39,123 nt of DNA from CAJQGY01 sp964523375. Lineage in GTDB: Bacteria; Pseudomonadota; Gammaproteobacteria; Magnimaribacterales; D2472. Position numbers and translations under genes: made by a program. The DNA lies in the NCBI GenBank assembly GCA_964523375.1, contig CAZFYG010000014.1:1-39123 (forward strand), in the 5' to 3' direction. This document shows positions 26,989 through 34,219 of this stretch, piece by piece; positions within the stretch are counted from its first letter, which is position 1, and each line of letters begins with the position of its first letter. The notes below the pieces were generated by a model. That model did not search any database, had not been told where the DNA came from, and saw only the letters and a program-made list of their open reading frames with translations.

Positions 26989-28419
26989 ATGGATATGAAT
27001 CAACAGCAAACTCAAACAAAGTTAGTTCCACTCAAGCACAAGATTGCATTTGGTGTCGGTATGTTAGGGAATCAAATGTTCCCAGCAGCCTTAGGCATCT
27101 TTATGGTCGTATTGATACAAAACCTAGGTTTTAACCCATTGTTATACGGTGTTATTGCTTTTGTTCCAAGACTTGTTGATGCTATTACTGATCCACTAAT
27201 GGGTTTTATTTCTGATAATACTAAATCAAAATGGGGTAAGAGAAGACAGTATGTTTTTATTGGCGCTATTTTAACTGGCTTATCATTTATTGCTATGTGG
27301 CAGTTGTACTCAGTAAACGGAATAGTATTTAATTTCTGGTATTTTTTGGCTCTTTCGCTTGCATTCTATCTTGGTATTACTATTTTCAGTATTCCCTTTG
27401 TTGCTATGGGTTATGAGATGAGCGATGACTTTCATGAAAGAACTCGAATCATGGCTATATCTCAATTTATAGGCCAATTTGCATGGGTTGTTGCTCCATG
27501 GATTTGGGTAATTATCTACAATCCTGATTTGTTTGATAGTCCTGAGAGCGCGACGAGACAACTTGCTGTAATTATTGGAATAGCCTGCATGCTTTTTGCT
27601 ATAACTCCTGCATTATTTATAAGTTCAAAATCTACACTTGAAGACAAGAATTTAATACCTTTAACTAAAGAGAATATTGGGAAGAGTTTTAAAAATATAT
27701 TTGTTATTTTTAATGATGCATTCAAAAATATCCCATTCAGAAAGCTTTGTATTGCAACATTTTTAGTATTCAATTCTTTCCAAACTATTGCAGCATTTTC
27801 TTTCTTTATCATTGTTTACTATTTATTTAATGGCGATGCTGGTGCTGCTGGTGTTTGGCCAACCCTCCATGGTTCTGTTGGTGCCATATGTACAAGCTTT
27901 TTAGTCATTCCTATATTGTCATTCATGGCTCAGAAAATAGGGAAAAAGAATACTTTTGTAATCTCTCAAGCAGTTTCTGTTGTTGGTTATATTCTTTTTT
28001 GGTTTTTATTCATCCCAGGAAAACCATATATGTTTTTATTTGCTTTGCCATTCTTTTCATTTGGTATAGGCGGTCTTTTTACATTGATGATGAGTATGAC
28101 CGCAGACGTTTGTGACTTGGATGAACTGGAGAACGGGCTACCAAGAAAAGAAGGGTCATTTGGTGCAATTTATTGGTGGATGGTTAAGCTAGGTACGGCT
28201 GTAGCAGGTCTTTTTTCTGGTTTGATTCTATATTATGTCGGTTTTGAAGCAGGCGCTTCTGTTCAGCCAGACGGCGCAATGAGCGGTCTTAGATTTTTTT
28301 ATTCTGCAATTCCAATTCTTGGTACCCTTGGGGCAATTTATGTAATGAGAGATTACGACATAGACGAAGCAAGGGCAGAAGAAATCAAAAAAGAACTGCA
28401 AATTATAAATAGTAAATAA
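26989..28419 (+). CDS. GPH-family sugar:cation symporter (MFS)
   Basis: A 476-residue carrier with about 12 membrane helices. The glycoside-pentoside-hexuronide family signature is plain: LVDAITDPLMGFISDNTKSKWGKRRQYVFIGA between helices 2 and 3, and a second-half loop with MSMTADVCDLDELENG. Such carriers import glycosides with Na+ or H+. Next to a cytoplasmic GH17 and with the phosphorylase in the same operon, uptake of laminaribiose or longer gluco-oligosaccharides is the likely job. The 41-base gap before it is the widest in the operon and could hold a weak internal promoter. ATG at 26989 or 26995 are both possible. Confidence 0.88.
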   Translation: MDMNQQQTQTKLVPLKHKIAFGVGMLGNQMFPAALGIFMVVLIQNLGFNPLLYGVIAFVPRLVDAITDPLMGFISDNTKSKWGKRRQYVFIGAILTGLSFIAMWQLYSVNGIVFNFWYFLALSLAFYLGITIFSIPFVAMGYEMSDDFHERTRIMAISQFIGQFAWVVAPWIWVIIYNPDLFDSPESATRQLAVIIGIACMLFAITPALFISSKSTLEDKNLIPLTKENIGKSFKNIFVIFNDAFKNIPFRKLCIATFLVFNSFQTIAAFSFFIIVYYLFNGDAGAAGVWPTLHGSVGAICTSFLVIPILSFMAQKIGKKNTFVISQAVSVVGYILFWFLFIPGKPYMFLFALPFFSFGIGGLFTLMMSMTADVCDLDELENGLPRKEGSFGAIYWWMVKLGTAVAGLFSGLILYYVGFEAGASVQPDGAMSGLRFFYSAIPILGTLGAIYVMRDYDIDEARAEEIKKELQIINSK

Positions 28420-28421
28420 AT

Positions 28422-29303
28422 ATGTCATACAGAAATGAAAAATTCCTATCTTTATTGGGTAAAAATCTAGATCAGCTTCAGGAAAATGATCTTCAGGAGA
28501 TTTCAAGAAATATTCTTGATGATGGATTGCATGGCATCTGCTTTAGTCTTTACGAAGACGGTCAGGAGCCTGGTAATGATATTACCGATGAACAGATTAT
28601 AAGAAGGTTGCAAATACTAAAACCCCATACTGAATGGATAAGAACATTTTCATCTCTGGATGAGCATGGAAGAATTGCACAATTTGCAAAAGGATTAGGG
28701 TTCAAGACTCTTGTTGGAGCCTGGTTGAGTAGTGATAAGGGTAAAAATGAAGAAGAAATCAATGGGCTGATTGATCTTTCTAATGCTGGTTTTGTCGATG
28801 TTGCCGCAGTTGGCAATGAAGTCATTTACAGAAAAGAGTTAGATGAAGAAAGTCTTGTGAGTTATATAAATAATGTAAAGCAAAGAGTTAATGTTCCAGT
28901 TGGGTATGTTGATGCATATTATGAATTTAGAGATAGACCAAATATTAGCGATGCTTGTGATGTCATTCTTGCAAACTGTTATCCATTTTGGGAGGGTTGT
29001 TCTGCAGAATATGCGCTGATATATATGAAAGACATGTATCAAGAGGCAACTAAAGCAGCTAAGGGCAAGAAGGTTATTATTACTGAAACCGGTTGGCCGA
29101 GCGAAGGGAGTAGTCTTGGCGGTGCAAAGCCATCATATTCAAATTACTTAAAATATTTTATCAACTCACAACTCTGGTCAAAGAATGAGAATATTGACAT
29201 GTTTTACTTTTCATCATTTGATGAATCATGGAAGGTTGATGCAGAAGGGGATGTGGGTGCTTTTTGGGGTTTGTGGGATAAGTTGGAGAAGCTTAAATTC
29301 TAG
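28422..29303 (+). CDS. Cytoplasmic GH17 beta-1,3-glucosidase/glucanase
   Basis: A 293-residue GH17 enzyme without a signal peptide. The catalytic residues are visible: AVGNEVIYR (acid/base Glu 133) and VIITETGWPSEG (nucleophile Glu 222), with FYFSSFDESWK at the barrel end. It begins two bases after the transporter stop. Because it lacks an export signal, it should act on oligosaccharides brought in by the GPH carrier, alongside the phosphorylase and Glk. It is much smaller than the exported GH17 at 24672 and shares with it the GNE, ETGW and FSxFDExWK segments, so the two may be old paralogues. It is the last gene of the operon. Confidence 0.88.
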   Translation: MSYRNEKFLSLLGKNLDQLQENDLQEISRNILDDGLHGICFSLYEDGQEPGNDITDEQIIRRLQILKPHTEWIRTFSSLDEHGRIAQFAKGLGFKTLVGAWLSSDKGKNEEEINGLIDLSNAGFVDVAAVGNEVIYRKELDEESLVSYINNVKQRVNVPVGYVDAYYEFRDRPNISDACDVILANCYPFWEGCSAEYALIYMKDMYQEATKAAKGKKVIITETGWPSEGSSLGGAKPSYSNYLKYFINSQLWSKNENIDMFYFSSFDESWKVDAEGDVGAFWGLWDKLEKLKF

Positions 29304-29348
29304 TTACAAAAGTTATTTTTTATTTATTTTCATTTAAATTATTTTGTG

Positions 29349-29354
29349 TATAAT
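29349..29354 (+). promoter_or_regulatory. -10 box of the bL33 gene
   Basis: A perfect TATAAT lies 11 bases before the ATG at 29366. A weak TTTTCA sits 16 bases upstream at 29327-29332. The implied leader is a few bases long or absent, in line with the lack of a Shine-Dalgarno. Confidence 0.5.
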
Positions 29355-29365
29355 TCACATCTATT

Positions 29366-29560
29366 ATGGCAGACAAAAAACAAGTAAAAGTATATTTAAT
29401 CCCAGAAGGTGAAACGCGTGATCATCACACATATCACTATACTGCTATTAAAACTAGAAAATTCACTCTTGAGAATAAGAAGATGAGAATGAAGAAATTC
29501 AATCCAGCTAAAAGAGTGCATGAGTGGTTTGTAGAGGCTAAGTTACCTCCTCATAATTAG
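29366..29560 (+). CDS. rpmG: Ribosomal protein bL33, divergent zinc-free form
   Basis: A 64-residue basic protein. The core HYTAIKTRKFTLENKKMRMKKFNPAKRVHEWFVEAKLP follows the bL33 pattern (FYTT.KN.....KLE.KKYDP..RKHV.FKEAK), and there are no zinc-binding cysteines. About ten extra N-terminal residues (MADKKQVKVYLIPEGETRDH region) make it longer than the usual 50-55. It stands alone, without rpmB, which normally precedes rpmG. It has its own -10 box. Its TAG overlaps the stop of the convergent fusion gene by four bases. I am fairly but not fully sure of the family, since similarity is spread over a short, biased sequence. Confidence 0.7.
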   Translation: MADKKQVKVYLIPEGETRDHHTYHYTAIKTRKFTLENKKMRMKKFNPAKRVHEWFVEAKLPPHN

Positions 29561-30654
29561 GTCTCAGAAAGTCTAATTTCAGTTGAAGAGATATCATCTC
29601 TAAAACTACCCTCATTAAATCCAGTACATCTCGATCTTATCTTTGATGGTATATTTATATCCTCTAGCGATATAAATTTATCCTTAACCTTTCTTCCAAA
29701 AACAAGAAAATGAATATTATGGTCATTAAACCTTTCAACATGCTCGTTCATGTCTTTATTACTTGAATAAAATTTTTCATCAAATACTCTCAAAAGAGTA
29801 TCTGCTCCAATAATAAATACACTGTTTGGGAACATTTCTGCCTTCTCACTAAATCTTCCTGCAGAAGTCATCACCCAGCTATCATTTTCATCAAATTGAT
29901 CTAAAGTCCTTTTAATTTCTTGGAAGGTAAGAGGAGGTTTATCAGCATTTTTTGCACATATTTCAAAAGTAGTTTGCATACCTGTTTTCTTTTCAGCAAG
30001 ATCTCTCATTCTTATATGGCCTTCATGTAAGGGGTTGAATGAGCCTGGAAAAATTAGTTCAGGTTTAGATTTGGAGCTAGAGACATAATTAACTTCATTA
30101 TTTAGAAGCTTTATCCATGATTTTTCGGCAACTGTTTTACTGAGATCAACATTTTCACTATGGCTCGGTTTTTCAACTTTAATTCCACATGCCTCACCAA
30201 GTAAGTGCATTACATAATTAGCAATAAGCTCCTCTTCTTCCTTTCTTGATCTTGTATTTTTATCGAGTATGCAGGCAACTGATTTAGTGTATGAAGAGGT
30301 CTGAAGAACAATATAAAATTTATGATCACCAATTTTTGTGTAAGTAGTTGCAAGACTTGCGGTGATTGAGATGCCTATAAGATATTTTGATTTTGTTTTA
30401 CTAGCAATCTTGGAGCAGGATTTATAAGCATTGGCAGCCATACTCAAGCAAGTCTGCATTGAGCAATAATGATCTGGCTTCTTATTCAGGTAGGCATCCA
30501 TAGATTCTTTTGCATAAGGTATATATGACTCTAAAATTGTATTGGATGCACCTGGAACCTGCAGAAGAGATGAAATGGCCTCAGTACCACCACCACTAGA
30601 CACAATTGTTACCTTAAAAGGGCTTTGATGTATTTTTTTTATTAACTCTTGCAT
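29557..30654 (-). CDS. CinA-C/PncC-like domain fused to a NadD-like nucleotidyltransferase
   Basis: A 365-residue two-domain protein. Residues 1-160 resemble the CinA C-terminal (PncC, NMN deamidase) fold: VTIVSSGGGTEAISSLLQVPGASNTILESYIPYA aligns with the AESCTGG...GSS...VTYSN region. The canonical ESCTGG and GIAGP motifs are altered, so deamidase activity is doubtful. Residues 198-361 form a NaMN/NMN adenylyltransferase-like domain with PGSFNPLHEGH (203-213), IIGADTLLRVF (281 on) and ISSTEIR (355-361), all the key NadD-type motifs. A role in pyridine nucleotide salvage or repair is the natural guess. It is divergent from an alpha/beta hydrolase and convergent with bL33. Confidence 0.72.
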   Translation of the reverse strand: MQELIKKIHQSPFKVTIVSSGGGTEAISSLLQVPGASNTILESYIPYAKESMDAYLNKKPDHYCSMQTCLSMAANAYKSCSKIASKTKSKYLIGISITASLATTYTKIGDHKFYIVLQTSSYTKSVACILDKNTRSRKEEEELIANYVMHLLGEACGIKVEKPSHSENVDLSKTVAEKSWIKLLNNEVNYVSSSKSKPELIFPGSFNPLHEGHIRMRDLAEKKTGMQTTFEICAKNADKPPLTFQEIKRTLDQFDENDSWVMTSAGRFSEKAEMFPNSVFIIGADTLLRVFDEKFYSSNKDMNEHVERFNDHNIHFLVFGRKVKDKFISLEDINIPSKIRSRCTGFNEGSFRDDISSTEIRLSET

Positions 30655-30692
30655 GGGAAATAGGGTATTTGTTGCATTTTAACCTAATAAAC

Positions 30693-30705
30693 AACAATTA
30701 TTGTT
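30693..30705. promoter_or_regulatory. Small palindrome between divergent genes
   Basis: AACAATTATTGTT has 6-base arms around one base in the 62-base region between the fusion gene (minus) and the hydrolase (plus). It may be an operator for one or both, but AT-rich DNA yields such matches by chance. Confidence 0.25.
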
Positions 30706-30716
30706 AGAATAATTAT

Positions 30717-31556
30717 ATGAATAAATCATTTAATTTTTTTTGGATGCTGGTGCTGGTTTCTTCATTTAGCCTTCATGCCTATGAGGTCAAGCAAACAATT
30801 TTTGCTTTTTGGGATAAGCCAGATGTCAATTTATTATATAAATTACCAAAAAATATAGACGCCAATACTAAGGTTCTATTTATAATTCATGGTCAAAGCA
30901 GAAATGCTGATAGTTATATTGACCACTGGGTTGATTTGGTTGAAGAGAAAAATGTAATTCTTGTTGCGCCACATTTTAAAAGATCAGATTATAGATACTT
31001 CTTTCTTCTAGAGACAGCAAATTCCAATGGCGTTATCAACAAAAATGAAAGTGGCTACTTAATAAACTCAATTGATACATTTTTTAGCTTTTTTAAAAAT
31101 AAATATAAATTAGATACTAGTAAATACTCTATGTTTGGGCATTCAGCTGGAGGTCAATTCTCTCACAGGTATTTGATGTTGAGTGACAACCCTAAGATTG
31201 ACAAAGCGGTGATTGCTAATCCAGGTTGGTATACTTTTCTTGCTGGAGCTAGATACCCATATGGTATTAAAGATATTCCCGTAAGCATTTCTAATGAAGG
31301 TATTAAAAATTTTTTAAGTATGAGGAATACCCTTATGCTTGGAAGCAAAGACACTGGATCTTCAAGCTTAAACACTTCTCCTGGGGCCATGAAACAGGGT
31401 GAGGATAGACTTTCCAGAGGTAATAACTATTTTGAATCTCTCATCAAAACAACGAAAGAAAATGATATTCCATTTCGATGGAACTATCATCTAGTTGAGG
31501 GCGTAGATCATGATTTTAGAAAAATGTCTGATGCAGCTGCAAAAGTACTGCTTTAA
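30717..31556 (+). CDS. Exported alpha/beta hydrolase, esterase/PHB-depolymerase-like
   Basis: A 279-residue hydrolase with a signal peptide (about 1-21, SSFSLHA before YEVKQ). The fold markers are KVLFIIHGQSRNADSYI (oxyanion region), the nucleophile elbow MFGHSAGGQFSHRYL, an Asp in MLGSKDTG and a late VDHDFR with the catalytic His. The pattern resembles polyhydroxybutyrate depolymerase and LpqC/feruloyl esterase-type proteins; the substrate is unknown. Its stop codon overlaps that of the convergent photolyase gene in TTAA at 31553-31556. No terminator lies between them. Confidence 0.78.
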   Translation: MNKSFNFFWMLVLVSSFSLHAYEVKQTIFAFWDKPDVNLLYKLPKNIDANTKVLFIIHGQSRNADSYIDHWVDLVEEKNVILVAPHFKRSDYRYFFLLETANSNGVINKNESGYLINSIDTFFSFFKNKYKLDTSKYSMFGHSAGGQFSHRYLMLSDNPKIDKAVIANPGWYTFLAGARYPYGIKDIPVSISNEGIKNFLSMRNTLMLGSKDTGSSSLNTSPGAMKQGEDRLSRGNNYFESLIKTTKENDIPFRWNYHLVEGVDHDFRKMSDAAAKVLL

Positions 31557-33064
31557 AATATTTCCTTAAAAAAAATATCACTTTTCCTTTTTACTTTCTC
31601 TTTAAAAGGCTCTTGGAACTTGCTTAACGTATTATAAATAAGACCCATACGCGGATTTTTTGACAACAAGCCTTGGTTCTTCATTAAGAAATTCCAATAG
31701 AGATAATTAAAAGGGCATGAATCATCTTCGATTGTATTTTTTGGGTTGTACTCGCAGGAAGAGCAATAGTTAGACATCCTATTTATATATTTTCCACTAG
31801 CAGCATAGGGTTTTGAGCCAACCACACCTCCATCTGAAAAAGTTGCCATTCCAAGTGTGTTTGGAAGTTCAACCCATTCGTAAGCATCAATATAAACCGA
31901 CAGATACCAATCACATATATCACTTGGGCTGATACCGCTGAGCATAGCAAAATTACCAGTAACCATGAGTCTCTGTATATGATGGGCGTAGGCATTTTTT
32001 TTGGTAGTACTAACAACATCTGCAATACAGTGCATCTTTGTATCACCATCCCAAAAAAAGCTAGGCAATTTATTTGTATTATTAAAAAAGTTTAGCTCTT
32101 TATAGTGAGGCATATTCGACCAATATATTCCTCTAATGAACTCTCTCCAGCCAATAATTTGTCTAATAAATCCTTCAGTAGAATTTAACGGAGCCTCATT
32201 ATTTCTATACCTACATTCAGCTTCCTCTATACAGTCCATAGGGTCAAGTAACCCAGAGTTGAGGTATGCAGAAAGAAGGGAGTGAAACATGAATGGTTCA
32301 TTTGATTTCATAGCATCTTGAAATGATCCATAATTTTTAAAATATGTATCAAAAAATTCTAACATTTGATTCCAAGCCTCTTTATGAGTTGTTGCCCAAT
32401 TAAAGTTTTCAAAATCACCAAATGACTTATTAAAAATTTTATCTACTTCAACCATCACACCAATGGTGAGCTCATCTGTTTTGATTGGTTTTCTGTCTGG
32501 AATAATCTCTTTAAGCGCTGATGCTCCTTTTCTATTTTCCTTATCAAGATTCCACTTTCCACCTTCTGGCTTCCCTTCATCCATGAGAACAGAATGTTTT
32601 TTTCTTATCCACCTATAAAAATATTCCTGAATAAGCGATTTTTTCCCTTTTGACCATAAATCAAAATCTTCTTCATTGGATACAAATTTAGTATCCTCTA
32701 GAACATTTAATATTATCGAATTACTCTGACAGAAGAACATTAGTTCTTTAAGAGTTTGATAATCAGACGGCTTGGTGACATAAAGCTTTTCAAATTGTTG
32801 TTCTGAAAATATTCTTTTTAAGGTTTTAGAAAGCCCTTGATGGTTTTCAGTGACTTTCTCATGGATCACTCGTTCATGTCTTATGGTTGGTATATATTTT
32901 CTAAGAGAGGTTATTAAATAAATTAGCTTTTGCTTATGATGAGGTAGCTCATAGAATGAACTCATTGGTTCAAAAAATAAAAGGCTATCTTCCTCACCTA
33001 TGTTTTCATAGACTAAATTATTCTTTGATAGCTGATCTACAAATATCAATCCTAAAGAACTCAT
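31553..33064 (-). CDS. FeS-BCP (PhrB/CryB-type) cryptochrome/photolyase
   Basis: A 503-residue flavoprotein of the iron-sulfur bacterial cryptochrome and photolyase group, whose characterised members include (6-4) photolyases. The four cluster cysteines are present with the same spacing as in PhrB of Agrobacterium (350/438/441/454): C346 (DTKMHC), C434 and C437 (NYCSSC) and C450 (DDSC). NAYAHHIQRLMVTGNF (His 361-362) is the conserved active-site region, and TEGFIRQIIGWREFIRG the FAD-binding helix. ATG at 33064 overlaps the stop of the upstream renalase-like gene (ATGA), so the two form an operon. Expected role: light-driven repair of UV lesions, fitting a sunlit-water organism. Confidence 0.92.
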   Translation of the reverse strand: MSSLGLIFVDQLSKNNLVYENIGEEDSLLFFEPMSSFYELPHHKQKLIYLITSLRKYIPTIRHERVIHEKVTENHQGLSKTLKRIFSEQQFEKLYVTKPSDYQTLKELMFFCQSNSIILNVLEDTKFVSNEEDFDLWSKGKKSLIQEYFYRWIRKKHSVLMDEGKPEGGKWNLDKENRKGASALKEIIPDRKPIKTDELTIGVMVEVDKIFNKSFGDFENFNWATTHKEAWNQMLEFFDTYFKNYGSFQDAMKSNEPFMFHSLLSAYLNSGLLDPMDCIEEAECRYRNNEAPLNSTEGFIRQIIGWREFIRGIYWSNMPHYKELNFFNNTNKLPSFFWDGDTKMHCIADVVSTTKKNAYAHHIQRLMVTGNFAMLSGISPSDICDWYLSVYIDAYEWVELPNTLGMATFSDGGVVGSKPYAASGKYINRMSNYCSSCEYNPKNTIEDDSCPFNYLYWNFLMKNQGLLSKNPRMGLIYNTLSKFQEPFKEKVKRKSDIFFKEIF

Positions 33065-33996
33065 TCGCTAATTAGTTGAGCAAGATGTTTGCCTGAATCA
33101 TATGCAGATTCAACTCTTGGTCCCAAGGCCCAGTCACCTATAGCAAAAACATTATCATTTATTTTCATATAACCTTCCTTGGTATAGTTTTTTTTACAAA
33201 GGGCATATCTCCATTTAAAAACTTTAATATTATCTGTAAATAAAGCTTTATCAATACCAAGAGATTTAACGATATCATCTATAGCTATACTTGCAATATC
33301 CTTGTTTTCAAGATCAAAAGAATTATTGCTAAAGTCCTGTGAGAAATGCATGGTAATTGAGATTGGTGACTCATCACAAAATGATCTTGATAAAGAAGCC
33401 CAACTCAACTTATCAGATATATTCTTATAGCAACTATGTGTAAAAGGCATATCATTTTTTAATAAAACACCCACTGCAAGACATTTTGAATATAGATCAT
33501 CATTGAAGGTAGCATTAATATTGGCAATTTTATTAAATTGGGGGAGGGGTATTGAAGAAATTATTAAATCAAATTTTTTTTCTGGACTACCATTAAAGCT
33601 GAGCATGCTTTCTTTTAAGTTAATATTTGTAACTGATCTCTCCAGTTCTATTTTTTTATCAGCTAAGTGATATTTAACAACACTATGCAAGCCATCTCTG
33701 TGAACAAACTTATCAGATGACTTGATTATGGTTTGATTCAGATTGTCTAGTATCGTACCTGATAAAGTCTTGCATCCAGCAGCCTCTAAAACCCTTTTAA
33801 AATCTAATGAATGTGCTTTTGCATATTGTGCACCTAAATTAAATTTAATAATATTGCCTTTATGCTCTCTAGAATGCATTGTTAAGCGCCCACCAGCTGA
33901 TCTGGCCTTATCAAAAATAGTTATTTCATGAGAGCCCTTTAAGTTGGTAATAAAGCCAACTGTGCTCATTCCAGCACCAATTATTCCAATATCCAT
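33061..33996 (-). CDS. Renalase-like FAD-dependent oxidoreductase
   Basis: A 311-residue flavoprotein. The N-terminal dinucleotide motif is IGIIGAGMSTVGF, followed by ITIFDKARSAGGRLTMHS and FNLGAQYAKA. The C-terminus has VFAIGDWALGPRVESAYDSGKHLA. These are the typical marks of the renalase/NAD(P)-binding family, whose characterised members oxidise wrongly reduced NAD(P)H isomers. Such genes are often found beside photolyases in marine bacteria, but a functional link is unproven. Start at 33996 is well supported: AAGGA lies 6 bases upstream. It is the first gene of the operon with the photolyase, and its promoter region carries 11-bp direct repeats. Confidence 0.82.
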   Translation of the reverse strand: MDIGIIGAGMSTVGFITNLKGSHEITIFDKARSAGGRLTMHSREHKGNIIKFNLGAQYAKAHSLDFKRVLEAAGCKTLSGTILDNLNQTIIKSSDKFVHRDGLHSVVKYHLADKKIELERSVTNINLKESMLSFNGSPEKKFDLIISSIPLPQFNKIANINATFNDDLYSKCLAVGVLLKNDMPFTHSCYKNISDKLSWASLSRSFCDESPISITMHFSQDFSNNSFDLENKDIASIAIDDIVKSLGIDKALFTDNIKVFKWRYALCKKNYTKEGYMKINDNVFAIGDWALGPRVESAYDSGKHLAQLISE

Positions 33997-34005
33997 TTAT
34001 TATCC

Positions 34006-34034
34006 TTGACACAAATGTCACATAAATGTAACAT
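34006..34034 (+). promoter_or_regulatory. Candidate sigma70 promoter toward the 36-codon gene
   Basis: TTGACA (34006-34011), 17-base spacer, TAACAT (34029-34034). The -35 box lies inside the first 11-bp repeat and the -10 in the third, so a protein on the repeats would block it. The start would be about 36 bases before the ATG at 34077. Confidence 0.5.
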
Positions 34035-34038
34035 TGGC
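34006..34038. repeat. Three 11-bp direct repeats in the photolyase-operon control region
   Basis: TTGACACAAAT (34006), GTCACATAAAT (34017) and GTAACATTGGC (34028) follow one another at exactly 11-bp steps and share a TNACA core. Head-to-tail sites one helical turn apart suit a regulator that binds cooperatively on one face. B12-dependent light-sensing repressors of the CarH/LitR type are known to use such 11-bp repeats, which would fit a photolyase operon. The regulator is not identified in this window. Confidence 0.55.
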
Positions 34039-34076
34039 TTATATTTTATAACACAACTGTAACAAAGGAACTTAAT

Positions 34077-34187
34077 ATGAACAAAACAACATCATTTAAT
34101 TCATACATTAAGACTTTAGCTGAAAGAATTAATACCTTAATGAAGAGCGGAGACTTAACAACAATATCTAATCAAATTTTTAGATAA
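34077..34187 (+). CDS. Small 36-residue protein, unknown
   Basis: ATG to TAA encodes MNKTTSFNSYIKTLAERINT followed by LMKSGDLTTISNQIFR. A good ribosome site (AAAGGAA, about 7 bases upstream), a candidate promoter and a following hairpin make it look like a real gene despite its size. The middle, SYIKTLAERINTLMKS, could form an amphipathic helix. No family is recognised and no membrane segment is present. It is divergent from the renalase-photolyase operon and shares its control region, so co-regulation is likely. Confidence 0.5.
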   Translation: MNKTTSFNSYIKTLAERINTLMKSGDLTTISNQIFR

Positions 34188-34196
34188 AACCAGAGA

Positions 34197-34217
34197 AGCC
34201 CATTTACATAATGGGCT
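34197..34217. terminator. Hairpin between convergent genes
   Basis: AGCCCATT and AATGGGCT form a perfect 8-bp stem with a 5-base loop (TACAT). It lies 9 bases after the small gene's stop and 2 bases after the stop of the convergent PhoD-like gene. There is no clean T-run on either side, so it is an imperfect, possibly bidirectional terminator. Confidence 0.5.
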
Positions 34218-34219
34218 AA

